From NCBI RefSeq assembly GCF_946478955.1, contig NZ_CAMLDL010000007.1, positions 61,659-125,658 of the forward strand: DNA of 64,000 nucleotides, given 5' to 3'. Position 1 is the first letter of the stretch, and every line of letters starts with the position of its first letter. Below the pieces are notes generated by a model. That model was not told the origin of the DNA and ran no database searches. It saw only the letters and a program-made list of their open reading frames with translations. Positions 55,480 through 64,000 of the stretch are shown here, in pieces. The translations under genes and the position numbers were made by a program. The stretch comes from an uncultured Sphingomonas sp. GTDB taxonomy: Bacteria; Pseudomonadota; Alphaproteobacteria; Sphingomonadales; Sphingomonadaceae.

Positions 55480-57636
55480 ATGCGGAGGGTTGTTGTGCCG
55501 GTTGTTCGTCTTTTCTCGTCTGTGGCCTTGGTGTTTCTCGTTACCAGTCCGGCGCTGGCCATTTCCGAAACGGATAGTGAAGTCGGCACCGCAGCGGCGA
55601 TTGTGGACGACGCCAATCCTGACATCGTCATTACCGGCGCCCGCACGAAGCTGCCCGCAACTGCGCTGCCGATGACGGTCGATGTTTTGGGCGGGCAGGC
55701 GCTAAAGGATCAGCTCGCGATATCGGGCTCGGTGATTGACGCGGTATCGGCCCGGCTTCCGTCCTTTTCCCCAACGCGTGAGAAAATGTCCGGATCGGGC
55801 GAATCACTGCGCGGTCGATCACCGCTATTTGCAATCAACGGCGTTCCGCAATCGACGCCAATCCGCGACGGATCGCGCGACGGCTACACCATCGATCCAT
55901 TCTTCATTGACCGTGTTGAAGTGATTTACGGCTCCAACGCATTGCAAGGCATTGGCGCAACGGGCGGCGTCATCAACCAGGTGACCGTCGGGGCCTCTGC
56001 CGGCGACGGCGTCAGCGGCCGAACCCTCATACAGGGAACCGGTCAAGGTGATCTTGGCGGCGAGGCAACGGGCGGCAAAATAGCCGGCCTGATCGGATAT
56101 CGCAGTGGTCGGTTCGACCTGACGACTGGCGCAACGTTTGAACGGCGCGGGGTTTTCCTGGACGGTCATGGCGAACGCATCGGTGTGGACGGAACGCAGG
56201 GCGAAGTTCAGGACAGCAATAGCTGGTCCATGTTCGGGCGCCTTGGTTATGATATTGGTCCCTCGACCCGGATTGAAATTGTCGCCAACCGCTTCGAATT
56301 GAAGGGCCGTGGCCGCTACGTCGCCGTACCGGGCTTTCCAACAACCAGCGAACGCGGCGACCCGGACGGTGTCGCCCCGTCTAACCGCGCAGAGCTGCTG
56401 AGCGCATCATTGACGCAAAGCGACCTGTGGGGCGGTGACCTCACTGCCCAGCTATTCTTCAGCCGCACGCGCGACATTTTCGGCGGCAGCAAGGCCGCAA
56501 CCTTTCAGGATGCAAGTATCGCCCCCAACGGCACCTTGTTTGACCAATCGGTCAACAATAGCCGTAAGCTTGGCGCAAAGCTGGGGTATGAGCGGCCGGT
56601 CCCGGGGCTCGACGCATTGACGCTTACGGCGGGCCTCGACCTTCTGCGCGACCGTACGGCGCAAACATTGCTCGCGACGGGGCGGACATGGGTGCCTGAA
56701 ACCAGCTTCTCCAGTGTCGCACCCTTTGTGCAGGCCAATCTTAAACTACTTGACGGAATGGTCCGTCTGGCCGGCGGCGCGCGGTATGAACGCGTCACAT
56801 TAAAGGTACCCGATTTTACTACGCTTGCGTCCTATGGCTCGCGCGCTGTTGGTGGCGGAAGCCCCAGCTTTAATCGTGCCCTGTTCAACGGCGGCGTGGT
56901 TGTCGAACCCGTGAACGGTCTTCGAGCCTACGCAAGCTATGCCGAGGGCTACACCATTGCCGATGTCGGGCGCATCCTGCGCGCGATCAACACCGACGGC
57001 GTCGACGTGGACCATTTCCTGACTCTTGAACCCGTGGTTTCCAACAATCGTGAAATCGGTCTCGAATGGAAGCGGGGCCCGCTTAGTGCGAGCGCCGCTT
57101 ACTGGTGGTCTTCGTCAAAGCTGGGATCGCTTCTCGTCCGAAACGCGGACGGCATTTTCGATGTCTCGCGTCAGCCGATCAGGATCGAAGGGCTGGACAT
57201 GTCAGTCGACGCAAAGCTGCCGATTGAAGGGCTCAGCGTTGGTGCGGCCTATGCCCGGGTCCGCGGCCAGACAGACGACGCTGATCTCGACTCGCGGATC
57301 AATAATGATCTCGACGGCGCCAACATCGCCCCCGACCGATTGAATCTCTTCGTGGCATTTCAGCGCGGGCCCTTTGATGCGCGCGTCGCCACACGTGTCC
57401 ATTTCAAGCGCAAGTTCAACGATGCTGCGACCGAAACCGACTTTAAGGGGTACACTTTGGTTGACGCCGCTGTCGGCTATCGCCTCGGCACCCATCGTAT
57501 CAGCCTTAGCGCTATGAATATGCTGGACAAATATTACCTCAGCTACAACAGCGATACCGTTTCCGGCACCGATCCGTTGCGGAATTTCGCCGGACGCGGC
57601 CGGACCGTCACCCTCGGTCTGGCGAGTGAGTTCTGA
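55480..57636 (+). CDS. TonB-dependent receptor (siderophore/iron type)
   Basis: A 718-residue outer-membrane receptor. A signal peptide ends LVTSPALA, the TonB box region is PDIVITGARTK, and the plug has VIDAVSARLPSF, RGRSPLFAINGVPQ and RVEVIYGSNALQGIGATGGVINQ, the usual siderophore-receptor plug motifs. The barrel ends in VTLGLASEF. Fur-like control and the adjoining PepSY reductase-like gene support ferric-siderophore uptake. It overlaps the next start by one base (TGATG). Confidence 0.92.
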   Translation: MRRVVVPVVRLFSSVALVFLVTSPALAISETDSEVGTAAAIVDDANPDIVITGARTKLPATALPMTVDVLGGQALKDQLAISGSVIDAVSARLPSFSPTREKMSGSGESLRGRSPLFAINGVPQSTPIRDGSRDGYTIDPFFIDRVEVIYGSNALQGIGATGGVINQVTVGASAGDGVSGRTLIQGTGQGDLGGEATGGKIAGLIGYRSGRFDLTTGATFERRGVFLDGHGERIGVDGTQGEVQDSNSWSMFGRLGYDIGPSTRIEIVANRFELKGRGRYVAVPGFPTTSERGDPDGVAPSNRAELLSASLTQSDLWGGDLTAQLFFSRTRDIFGGSKAATFQDASIAPNGTLFDQSVNNSRKLGAKLGYERPVPGLDALTLTAGLDLLRDRTAQTLLATGRTWVPETSFSSVAPFVQANLKLLDGMVRLAGGARYERVTLKVPDFTTLASYGSRAVGGGSPSFNRALFNGGVVVEPVNGLRAYASYAEGYTIADVGRILRAINTDGVDVDHFLTLEPVVSNNREIGLEWKRGPLSASAAYWWSSSKLGSLLVRNADGIFDVSRQPIRIEGLDMSVDAKLPIEGLSVGAAYARVRGQTDDADLDSRINNDLDGANIAPDRLNLFVAFQRGPFDARVATRVHFKRKFNDAATETDFKGYTLVDAAVGYRLGTHRISLSAMNMLDKYYLSYNSDTVSGTDPLRNFAGRGRTVTLGLASEF

Positions 57637-58685
57637 TGAAGTCGCTGTCACTGATCCACCGCTGGATGGGCGGTATCGTCGGCCTTTTGCTCGCCCTCCT
57701 TGGGCTCTCGGGCGCACTCCTCGTCTGGGAAAGCGCGTGGATACAGATTCCCGGTGCATCGGACCCTGTAATCGAAAATGTGCAGCAACTCGGCTCGATC
57801 AGTGAGAATGCCGCCGCCGCGGGTGCGGCGCGCATCACCTTCGCCAGCGACGAAATAGGCCTGCACCATGTCGCATTTGCCAATAGCGCGGGGGAATATG
57901 TGCGGCAGGATGGGGCCGTGGCAGAACAATGGTCCTCGATGTGGGCGCGACCGGAATGGTGGCTGTTCGATTTTCATCACCATCTGTTCGCCGGGGAAAC
58001 CGGCGAATGGTTCACCGGCATCGCCGGGATTGCGGGACTGATCTTTTCCGCCAGCGGCGCAATCCTGTGGTGGCGAAGCCGACGCGCATTCGAATGGCGG
58101 TTGTGGCCGCGCAAAATTCAACCCGGCCCGATTGTCCGCCACCATCGCGATCTGGGGATCGTGACGCTGCCGCTGCTATTCATCTCCTTCCTGACCGGAC
58201 TGGGGATGCTGTATGGAAATGTTGCCCGCACGCTGGTTGGTGGAACCGACCCGCTGCCGCCACCGAAGGTTGCGCGACTCCATGTCGGTCCACCGCCGAT
58301 TACAAATATGCTGATCGCGGCAAAACGGCGCTTTCCTGATGCGGAAATTCGCCGCCTCACGATTCCGTCAAAGCCCGGCGCCGCCTATTCGGTGCGGATG
58401 CGGCAACCTGCGGAATGGACGCCAAACGGTCGCACAACCCTGTTCTTTGACGGCGCCGGCAGGTTGCTTCGAGTCGATGATGCGGCGCTCGGCAATCGCG
58501 GTGATCGCCTGATCGACACATTTTACCCGGTTCACACCGGCAAGGTGGGCGGGATAATGTGGAAAATTGCGATGACCATTTCCGGATTGGCGCTTACGCT
58601 ATTGGGGAGCCTCGCCGTCTATTCATTCTGGATACGCCGGGCGAACAAGCGACGTCCGAGGATGGCAGCACCGCTGCCGGCTTGA
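57636..58685 (+). CDS. PepSY-associated membrane protein (siderophore-reductase-like)
   Basis: A 349-residue inner-membrane protein with four long helices: MGGIVGLLLALLGLSGALLVW near the start, IAGIAGLIFSASGAILWW about 130-150, LPLLFISFLTGLGMLYG about 185-200, and MTISGLALTLLGSLAVYSFW near the end. HHHLFAGETGEW contains histidines typical of heme-binding PepSY_TM proteins. Such proteins (PiuB/FoxB-like) reduce or process imported ferric siderophores. It is translationally coupled to the receptor. Confidence 0.87.
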   Translation: MKSLSLIHRWMGGIVGLLLALLGLSGALLVWESAWIQIPGASDPVIENVQQLGSISENAAAAGAARITFASDEIGLHHVAFANSAGEYVRQDGAVAEQWSSMWARPEWWLFDFHHHLFAGETGEWFTGIAGIAGLIFSASGAILWWRSRRAFEWRLWPRKIQPGPIVRHHRDLGIVTLPLLFISFLTGLGMLYGNVARTLVGGTDPLPPPKVARLHVGPPPITNMLIAAKRRFPDAEIRRLTIPSKPGAAYSVRMRQPAEWTPNGRTTLFFDGAGRLLRVDDAALGNRGDRLIDTFYPVHTGKVGGIMWKIAMTISGLALTLLGSLAVYSFWIRRANKRRPRMAAPLPA

Positions 58686-58742
58686 ACGTTGCCGGACGTC
58701 GGGCGTTAATGTCAAATACCAGGCAGCGAGAAGGATCATCGC

Positions 58743-58958
58743 ATGACTAGGCGTTTCAACGTTGGTGATCATGTGACGTGGAACAGCGAGGCTGGCCATG
58801 TCAGCGGAACCATCATCGCCGTTCATACCAGCGACACGGACTACAAGGGCTACACCCATCATGCGACGCCCGCTGATCCGCAATATGAGATCAAGAGCGA
58901 CAAGACCGATCATATTGCCATGCACAAGGGTCAGGCCCTTACGCTTATGGATCGTTAG
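58743..58958 (+). CDS. DUF2945 (HVA1-type) small protein
   Basis: A 71-residue protein: RFNVGDHVTWNSEAGHVSG-type start, then DYKGYTHHATPADPQYEIKSDKTDHIAMHKG. This is the compact tudor-like DUF2945 domain found singly in many proteobacteria; function unknown. AGAAGGATC lies just upstream of the ATG. It overlaps the end of the convergent DUF488 gene by four bases. Confidence 0.85.
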   Translation: MTRRFNVGDHVTWNSEAGHVSGTIIAVHTSDTDYKGYTHHATPADPQYEIKSDKTDHIAMHKGQALTLMDR

Positions 58959-59542
58959 ATCAGGGTTGGTTGTTCCGCCGGGTAGGTAATTTCGGTTCCG
59001 TCGACATGTGCGAACGGGGTTATCTTGTGAACGCGCCAGTCGGTTGGCGATAATATTTCAATCGCCTCCACCCCGCGCACTTCCAACGCGTCGGCCACCA
59101 GCGAACGGTGGCATCGCCATGGAACGGCCTCTGCGCACATGATGGCGGTGCGTTTTTCGCGGCCCATTGCAATCAGCTGATCTACCGCCGTTTGGAAGGC
59201 GTCGGTCTGCATATAATCGGCATACCCCCGGAAGCTCTTGTTTCGCCAACCGCCGTTGGGGGATCCGACGTGACTATGGCGCAGACCGCCCAGCGCCGGC
59301 ATGGGGACATATTGGATCTGATGGAGTGGCAGGCTCTCCGCCAACGCGTCGGCATTATATTGGGGGTTGAAGCGGGACCGGGGAACCGTGCGGACATCCG
59401 CAACCTGCCGCACCTCATAATCATTCATCAGCGCAATGAAGCGTTCGATCGGCAATGTCGAATGACCCACCGTGAAGATGGTGCCGGGTGGCCAGTCGCG
59501 CGCCGATTTGTCCTTGCCGTTTTTCATCTTGTTATTGTGCAC
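58955..59542 (-). CDS. DUF488 family protein
   Basis: A 195-residue protein (or 190 if it begins at the second ATG). TIFTVGHSTLPIERFIALM, VADVRTVPRSRFNPQ and AIMCAEAVPWRCHRSLVADAL are the signature segments of DUF488, with the conserved cysteines in MCAE and RCHR. Biochemical role unknown. Confidence 0.88.
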   Translation of the reverse strand: MHNNKMKNGKDKSARDWPPGTIFTVGHSTLPIERFIALMNDYEVRQVADVRTVPRSRFNPQYNADALAESLPLHQIQYVPMPALGGLRHSHVGSPNGGWRNKSFRGYADYMQTDAFQTAVDQLIAMGREKRTAIMCAEAVPWRCHRSLVADALEVRGVEAIEILSPTDWRVHKITPFAHVDGTEITYPAEQPTLI

Positions 59543-59679
59543 AAAGCGCGAGCGGACGCCAAGGTTCCGGGGGCCAGGGGTTCGTCGACGGCGCCATATA
59601 TGGCGGCGCTAATGTATTTTGTTCCGCGTCCGGAACATGATATGCGAGCGCCTTCAGTCGATGAGCAGGGGGAATTGCC

Positions 59680-60504
59680 ATGGCGACTGTACTGCGTCCC
59701 AAAATCAGCGACATGCGGCGTCATGATGTTCTAAGTGGAACCGATCGCGCCGAAGGGCTCGACCGCTGGATCTTCGCGATAACCGCCCTTTTCTACATCG
59801 TCATTGTGCTGGTCGGCTTCATCCCGGACTCGCTGATGAAGGTCGCAATGGTGCAGGCGGGGATGCGGCCGCCGTTCCCACCCATTTTGCACGCCCATGC
59901 CGTGCTCATGGGCACATTTCTTGTGCTGCTCCTCGCGCAGACAAGTCTGGTAGCGGCTGGCAGGGTCGATCTCCACCGCCGTATCGGACCGGTCGCCGGT
60001 CTGCTTGGTTATGGGCTTATTGTCGTAGGCTTCATCCTGGCGCCGACAATGTATCATCAAGTCTGGGACGGGTTGCAGCACGCCCCGCCAGAGGCGCAGC
60101 AGGCGCTTCGGGATATCAACCGCTTTCAGGACAATATTCTGCTTTTACAGTTTAGTGCCGGGATATTATTTGCGGCCTTCTTTACGCTTGGACTGTGGGC
60201 GCGGGTGCGGGATTCCGGCTTTCACAAGCGGATGCTGATCCTGGCGCCGTCGGTGGCATTGAGCGCGGCGTTTGACCGGATGAGCTGGCTTCCCAGCGCA
60301 TTTCCGGCCAACCCGATCTCGTCGTTCATTTATCCGCTATTTGCGGTTGCGCCCCTGTTCTTGTGGGACGTGCGCCGCAATCACCGCGTCCACCGTGCGT
60401 GGTGGGTATATTTTGCCTGTTATGTTCCGGTTGCGATTGCGGTGATGGCGGCGTGGGACACACCGTGGTGGCACGCCGCCGCGCACCGCATCATGGGCGT
60501 TTAG
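59680..60504 (+). CDS. Unrecognised integral membrane protein
   Basis: A 274-residue protein with about seven helices, among them IFAITALFYIVIVLVGFI, AHAVLMGTFLVLLLAQTSLV, LLGYGLIVVGFILAP, LLQFSAGILFAAFFTLGLW and VYFACYVPVAIAVMA. The HAHAVLMGTFLVLLLAQ and VDLHRRIGPVAGLLG segments recall DUF2306-like membrane proteins, but this is only a resemblance. The start follows GGGGGAATTGCC. It is convergent with the M13 peptidase gene, four bases away, and stands alone as a transcript. Confidence 0.7.
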   Translation: MATVLRPKISDMRRHDVLSGTDRAEGLDRWIFAITALFYIVIVLVGFIPDSLMKVAMVQAGMRPPFPPILHAHAVLMGTFLVLLLAQTSLVAAGRVDLHRRIGPVAGLLGYGLIVVGFILAPTMYHQVWDGLQHAPPEAQQALRDINRFQDNILLLQFSAGILFAAFFTLGLWARVRDSGFHKRMLILAPSVALSAAFDRMSWLPSAFPANPISSFIYPLFAVAPLFLWDVRRNHRVHRAWWVYFACYVPVAIAVMAAWDTPWWHAAAHRIMGV

Positions 60505-60508
60505 GCGC

Positions 60509-62605
60509 TTACCACACCTTCACACGTTTTTCGGGGGGCAGGTATAGCTTGTCGCCTGGCTTCACATCGAACGCCTTGTACCAGGCGTCGATGTTTCGCA
60601 CCGTCAGGGCGCGGAAATTGCCCGGTGCGTGACCGTCGGTGGCAATGCGCGCACGAAGCGCCTCATCACGCATTTTGGTTTGCCAGGTCTGGGCATAGGC
60701 AATGAAGAATCGCTGATCGCCGGTCAAGCCATCGATTACCGGCGCTTCCTTGCCATTCAATGACGCGTGATAGGCGTCATAGGCCGCCTGAAGACCGGCC
60801 ACGTCGGCAATATTCTCGCCCAGCGTAAGATCGCCCTTCACCTTCAGACCGGGCAGCGCTTCATAGCTGCTATATTGGTCCGCCAGCGCCTTGCCCGATT
60901 GCTGGAACTTGGCGAAATCGGCCGGTGTCCACCAATTGCGCAGCGCGCCGCTGCTGTCGAACAGGGCGCCATTATTATCAAAGCTATGGCTGATCTCATG
61001 GCCAATTACGGCACCGATGGCGCCATAATTATAGGCTGGGTCGGCGTTGGCGACATAGAATGGCGGCTGCAGGATACCGGCCGGGAAATTCAGCGAATTG
61101 CTAACCGGCAGGTTCACCGCGTTCACCGTCTGCGGGTTCATCCACCATTCGGCGCGGTCCATCGGCTGACCGATCTTCGCCAGCTGATGCTTATATTCGG
61201 CCAGCTTCGCCGCTTCCAGATTGGCGTAGGCGTTGGTCGGTGACAGGGGCATCGCCGAATAATCGCGCCAGCTGTCGGGATAGCCGATGCCGACGGTGAT
61301 GCCTTCGACCTTCTTGACCGCTTCATCCTTGGTCGGTTGCGCCATCCAGTCCAGGCCCTTCACGCGCGTCGCGAAGGCGGTCTTGATGCCGTCAACCATC
61401 GACTGGATTTCGGTCTTGCTCGACGCCGGGAAATATTTGTCGGCATAGGCCTTGCCCAGCGCATCGCCCATGTTGGCGTTCACACTGGCCAGCGCATCGC
61501 GGTCCCGCGCGGCCATTTCCTTTTTGCCGGCTAGCAGCTGGTCGTTGAACGCAAAGCTTGCATCGCGGAAGGCCTTGGGAAGCACGGCGGCATCTTCGTT
61601 CAGCCGGTGGAACACTAGCCAGTCTTTCCAGCTATCCAGCGGTTCGCTTGCGACCAGCGCCGACAATTTCGGTATCGCGCCGGAATGATAGGCTTCGAAC
61701 TTTGGCGAATTGTTGAGGCTGGCCGCGGTCAGGAAACGGGTCCAGTCGATGCCCGGCGCCTTGCTGTCGAAATCGGCACGGGTCCAGATGGTCGCCCCCT
61801 TGGCGAAATCCTCGCTCTCTTCGCGGGTCGCATGGGCACCGGCGATCTTCATTTCCAGGTCGTAAACCCGCTGCGCCCGCGCCGCCGCGTCCGGATATCC
61901 GGCTAGCGTGAACATCTTCTCGATGTACGGCTTATACGCGCCGCGAATTTCGCCCATCTTGCCGTCCGTCGACAGATAATAATCCCGCTCCGGAAGGCCG
62001 AGGCCGCCTTGCAGCAAATAAGGCACCTGCTCACCCGGCGTCGAAAGTCCCTGCGTCACGAATACGCCGAACAGGTTTTCGGTGTGAAAATTGGTGGCGT
62101 TCAGCGGGTCGACGTCGGCGCGGACATTGGCGCCCAACACTTCGGACAGCGCGCCCTTGTCGGCAATCGCCTGATATTTATCGAGGTCGGGTTTCACCGG
62201 GCCAAGGCCCGCCTTGTCGATGCCCACCGTATCAAGGAACGCCTTGTAGTAAGCGGCAAGGCGGCCCTGATCGGTCGCCGGATCGACATTATCCTTCAGC
62301 GCGTCGGCGATCAGAACCTTGTTGTTCTTCTCCGTTTCCAGGAACGCGGTGTAGAACCCGCCAACGCTCGACCGGTCTGCCGGGATTTCGGTCGTCTTCT
62401 GCCAGTTGCCGTTGGCGTAGTTGTAAAAATCGTCGCCCGGCTTCACCGACTTGTCCATGCCCGCGACATTGATGCCCGACACATTGGCGGCGGCGGCGAC
62501 TTCATTGTCGGCGCTGCCCATCTTGCAGGCCGCAAGTCCCAGCGGCAGCGCGGCCCCGGCAAGAAGCATCGCGATCAGGCGAACAGGGGTGCGGTTGGTG
62601 GTCAT
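60509..62605 (-). CDS. M13 family (neprilysin-like) zinc metallopeptidase, lipoprotein
   Basis: A 698-residue peptidase. The signal peptide ends in the lipobox LGLAACK, so it is likely membrane-anchored. GDDFYNYANGNWQKTTEIPADRS is the normal M13 start; the zinc motif HExxH is in GAVIGHEISHSFDNNGALFD and the third ligand in GENIADVAGLQAA. The C-terminal KRVKVW is the usual M13 ending. GGGAGAG precedes the ATG at 62605; the frame upstream to 62662 lacks conserved sequence. Confidence 0.93.
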   Translation of the reverse strand: MTTNRTPVRLIAMLLAGAALPLGLAACKMGSADNEVAAAANVSGINVAGMDKSVKPGDDFYNYANGNWQKTTEIPADRSSVGGFYTAFLETEKNNKVLIADALKDNVDPATDQGRLAAYYKAFLDTVGIDKAGLGPVKPDLDKYQAIADKGALSEVLGANVRADVDPLNATNFHTENLFGVFVTQGLSTPGEQVPYLLQGGLGLPERDYYLSTDGKMGEIRGAYKPYIEKMFTLAGYPDAAARAQRVYDLEMKIAGAHATREESEDFAKGATIWTRADFDSKAPGIDWTRFLTAASLNNSPKFEAYHSGAIPKLSALVASEPLDSWKDWLVFHRLNEDAAVLPKAFRDASFAFNDQLLAGKKEMAARDRDALASVNANMGDALGKAYADKYFPASSKTEIQSMVDGIKTAFATRVKGLDWMAQPTKDEAVKKVEGITVGIGYPDSWRDYSAMPLSPTNAYANLEAAKLAEYKHQLAKIGQPMDRAEWWMNPQTVNAVNLPVSNSLNFPAGILQPPFYVANADPAYNYGAIGAVIGHEISHSFDNNGALFDSSGALRNWWTPADFAKFQQSGKALADQYSSYEALPGLKVKGDLTLGENIADVAGLQAAYDAYHASLNGKEAPVIDGLTGDQRFFIAYAQTWQTKMRDEALRARIATDGHAPGNFRALTVRNIDAWYKAFDVKPGDKLYLPPEKRVKVW

Positions 62606-62725
62606 TATTCTCTCCCGAATATTCTTTGGGGGCTGGCTGCGCCGGAAGGGCGCGCTTTGCAAGCGGCATGGATATCGTTACGCGCAATAGCCGATAAAGT
62701 TTCGACAAACGGGGATGTACAAAGG

Positions 62726-63418
62726 ATGAGCGCACCGAAGCCCGACGCATTGGATGGCGACGAAAACACCGAGTCCAAGAAGTCGAAACCATCGGTCCGC
62801 GCTCGTGCGGACGCCATTAAGCCGTTCGTCTGCAAGAACCTCATAGCGGTGATCGAGAACCCGTCTGACTTTAAGAACATTGGAACGGTTATTCGCAACG
62901 TGAACGCGTTGGGTGCAGAAAAAGTCTACATCGTCGATCCGCACAATGCGTTGCCGGATGACTGGCAGGAAATGCGAGAGACACGCTCCCTTTCGAAGAC
63001 GTCAGTCTCGGCGGTGAAATGGAGCTTTGTGCGGCGCTTCGGCAGTACAGACGCTTGCTTCGACTACCTGGAAAGTAAGAATTTTCACTCGGTCGTCACA
63101 TCGCCGCACGTGAAGGGCAAGAAGAACATCTATCTTCATGAAGGCGATTTCACAGAGCAGGCGAAACTGGCCGTCTGGTTCGGCACAGAAAGTCGCGGGA
63201 TCAGTGATCGGGCAGTAGAACGCAGCGATATGTGCGTCGCCATTCCCATGTTCGGAATGATTGAAAGTCTCAACCTAGGGACGAGCTCGGGCATCGTGCT
63301 TTATGAAATCACCAAGCAACGCCGCGAGTATCAAAGCAAATATAAGAAGCGGAACAAGCGGCTGGAAAGGGCTGAGCCGCTACCAACCGTCATGAATCGA
63401 GAGGATTTTGAACAGTGA
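62726..63418 (+). CDS. SpoU/TrmH-family RNA 2'-O-methyltransferase
   Basis: A 230-residue SPOUT enzyme. [27 protein letters not shown] is motif 1, [14 protein letters not shown] motif 2 and [22 protein letters not shown] motif 3 with the knot and AdoMet site. It probably 2'-O-methylates tRNA or rRNA. The open frame begins at 62009, but the part before 62726 is antisense to the M13 gene. Base composition is clearly lower in GC (about 43-52% in sampled 60-base lines) than the next gene (72% in one sampled line). Identical 15-base repeats lie at its start and its stop. Confidence 0.9.
   Translation: MSAPKPDALDGDENTESKKSKPSVRARADAIKPFVCKNLIAVIENPSDFKNIGTVIRNVNALGAEKVYIVDPHNALPDDWQEMRETRSLSKTSVSAVKWSFVRRFGSTDACFDYLESKNFHSVVTSPHVKGKKNIYLHEGDFTEQAKLAVWFGTESRGISDRAVERSDMCVAIPMFGMIESLNLGTSSGIVLYEITKQRREYQSKYKKRNKRLERAEPLPTVMNREDFEQ
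62727..62741 (+). repeat. Direct repeat, left copy (start of SpoU gene)
   Basis: TGAGCGCACCGAAGC, identical to 63416-63430. It encodes residues 2-5 (SAPK) of the methyltransferase, as the other copy does for the carboxylase subunit. Confidence 0.85.
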
Positions 63419-64000
63419 GCGCACCGAAGCTTGAGACCAAGCTGGACCTGACAAGCGACGAGTCCAAGGCGCGGGCGGCGCATAATCGCGGGCTGGCGGA
63501 TAAGCTGCGGGCCGATGTCGCGGCAGCGGCGCTGGGCGGTAGCGAGAAGAGCCGGGAGCGGCATGTCGCGCGGGGCAAGCTGCTGCCTCGTGACCGGGTC
63601 GAACGGCTGGTCGATCCGGGTTCGCCCTTTCTGGAAATTGGCCAGCTTGCGGCCTGCGACCTCTACGATGGCGAAGTGCCGGGCGCGGGGATGATTGCGG
63701 GCGTCGGCCGCGTGTCGGGGCGGCAGGTGATGATCGTCTGCAACGACGCCACGGTGAAGGGCGGCACCTATTACCCGATGACGGTCAAGAAGCACCTCCG
63801 CGCACAGGAGATTGCGACCGAGAACCGCCTGCCGTGCATCTACCTCGTCGACAGCGGCGGCGCGAACCTGCCGCATCAGGCAGAGGTGTTCCCGGACCGC
63901 GACCATTTCGGCCGGATCTTCTTCAACCAGGCGCAGATGAGCAGCAAGGGCATCGCCCAGATCGCCTGCGTGATGGGCAGCTGCACCGCGGGCGGCGCCT
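63415..64000 (+). CDS. Methylcrotonyl-CoA carboxylase beta subunit (carboxyltransferase), 5' part
   Basis: The first 195 codons; the gene runs off the window. It starts with GTG at 63415, overlapping the SpoU stop as [57 protein letters not shown] and [34 protein letters not shown] match the MCC beta (LiuB/AccD-type) family, which carboxylates 3-methylcrotonyl-CoA in leucine breakdown. Geranyl-CoA carboxylase is a close alternative. The GTG start may be secondary to insertion of the upstream gene. Confidence 0.9.
   Translation, partial: MSAPKLETKLDLTSDESKARAAHNRGLADKLRADVAAAALGGSEKSRERHVARGKLLPRDRVERLVDPGSPFLEIGQLAACDLYDGEVPGAGMIAGVGRVSGRQVMIVCNDATVKGGTYYPMTVKKHLRAQEIATENRLPCIYLVDSGGANLPHQAEVFPDRDHFGRIFFNQAQMSSKGIAQIACVMGSCTAGGA
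63416..63430 (+). repeat. Direct repeat, right copy (start of carboxylase gene)
   Basis: TGAGCGCACCGAAGC, the second copy of the repeat at 62727-62741; it spans the SpoU stop codon and the first codons of the carboxylase gene. Confidence 0.85.

Noticed and set aside
62009..62725. N-terminal extension of the SpoU methyltransferase frame
   Set aside because: This part is antisense to the M13 peptidase gene and has no similarity to SPOUT proteins; the ATG at 62726 starts the conserved region.

Overview
The window looks like chromosomal DNA of a GC-rich alphaproteobacterium, most likely a member of the Sphingomonadales. The indications are many TonB-dependent receptors, a complete Entner-Doudoroff operon, a sugar-uptake locus with a tryptophan-halogenase-like gene, and an OmpA-like barrel with long proline runs. 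This placement is inferred from gene content and codon use; no 16S rRNA gene lies in the window. I recognised no tRNA, rRNA, IS element, prophage or CRISPR array.

Layout. (1) 1-10458: polyamine uptake and catabolism of the Pseudomonas spu type: the end of a gamma-glutamylputrescine-synthetase-like gene, a LysR regulator, a four-gene PotDBCA-type ABC importer, an aminobutyraldehyde dehydrogenase, a PuuD-like hydrolase, a SpuC-like aminotransferase and succinate-semialdehyde dehydrogenase. The route runs from putrescine to GABA and succinate. Two matching ATC-N9-GAT inverted repeats are candidate LysR sites. (2) 10483-18248: one tryptophan transcription unit headed by a Trp-rich leader peptide and terminator (attenuator), then DAHP synthase, trpE, trpG, trpD, a trpC-trpF fusion, trpB and trpA, nearly all with overlapping stop and start codons. 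(3) 18245-24205: a Tat-signal lipoprotein hydrolase, then an unrecognised three-gene unit (P-loop protein, ABC exporter-like protein with degenerate catalytic motifs, beta-barrel), a terminator and a TonB-like protein. (4) 24202-44060: a maltodextrin/starch locus joined to glucose catabolism: sugar MFS permease, LacI regulator, large TonB receptor, halogenase-like flavoprotein, GH13, GH13, GH97, then zwf-pgl-edd-glk-eda and another GH13. Three similar palindromes (TGNATWCGKATGNA) lie before the permease, the receptor and zwf, so the LacI protein may control both import and the Entner-Doudoroff genes. (5) 44054-55340: an L,D-transpeptidase, the proline-rich barrel, an S9 peptidase, an MHS-type MFS transporter, an alcohol dehydrogenase, a CitE/HpcH lyase with a MaoC dehydratase, a large palindromic repeat and a transketolase/E1-like enzyme. 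(6) 55437-58685: an iron-uptake pair (Fur-box-like site, TonB receptor, PepSY membrane protein). (7) 58743-64000: small conserved genes (DUF2945, DUF488), an unknown membrane protein, an M13 peptidase, a low-GC SpoU RNA methyltransferase bounded by 15-bp direct repeats, and the start of a methylcrotonyl-CoA carboxylase beta-subunit gene.

The strongest candidates for new biology are the P-loop/degenerate-ABC/beta-barrel unit, the LacI palindromes tying starch import to central metabolism, and the SpoU gene that appears inserted exactly at the start of the carboxylase gene. All calls come from reading the sequence and remembered family features; no database search was run.
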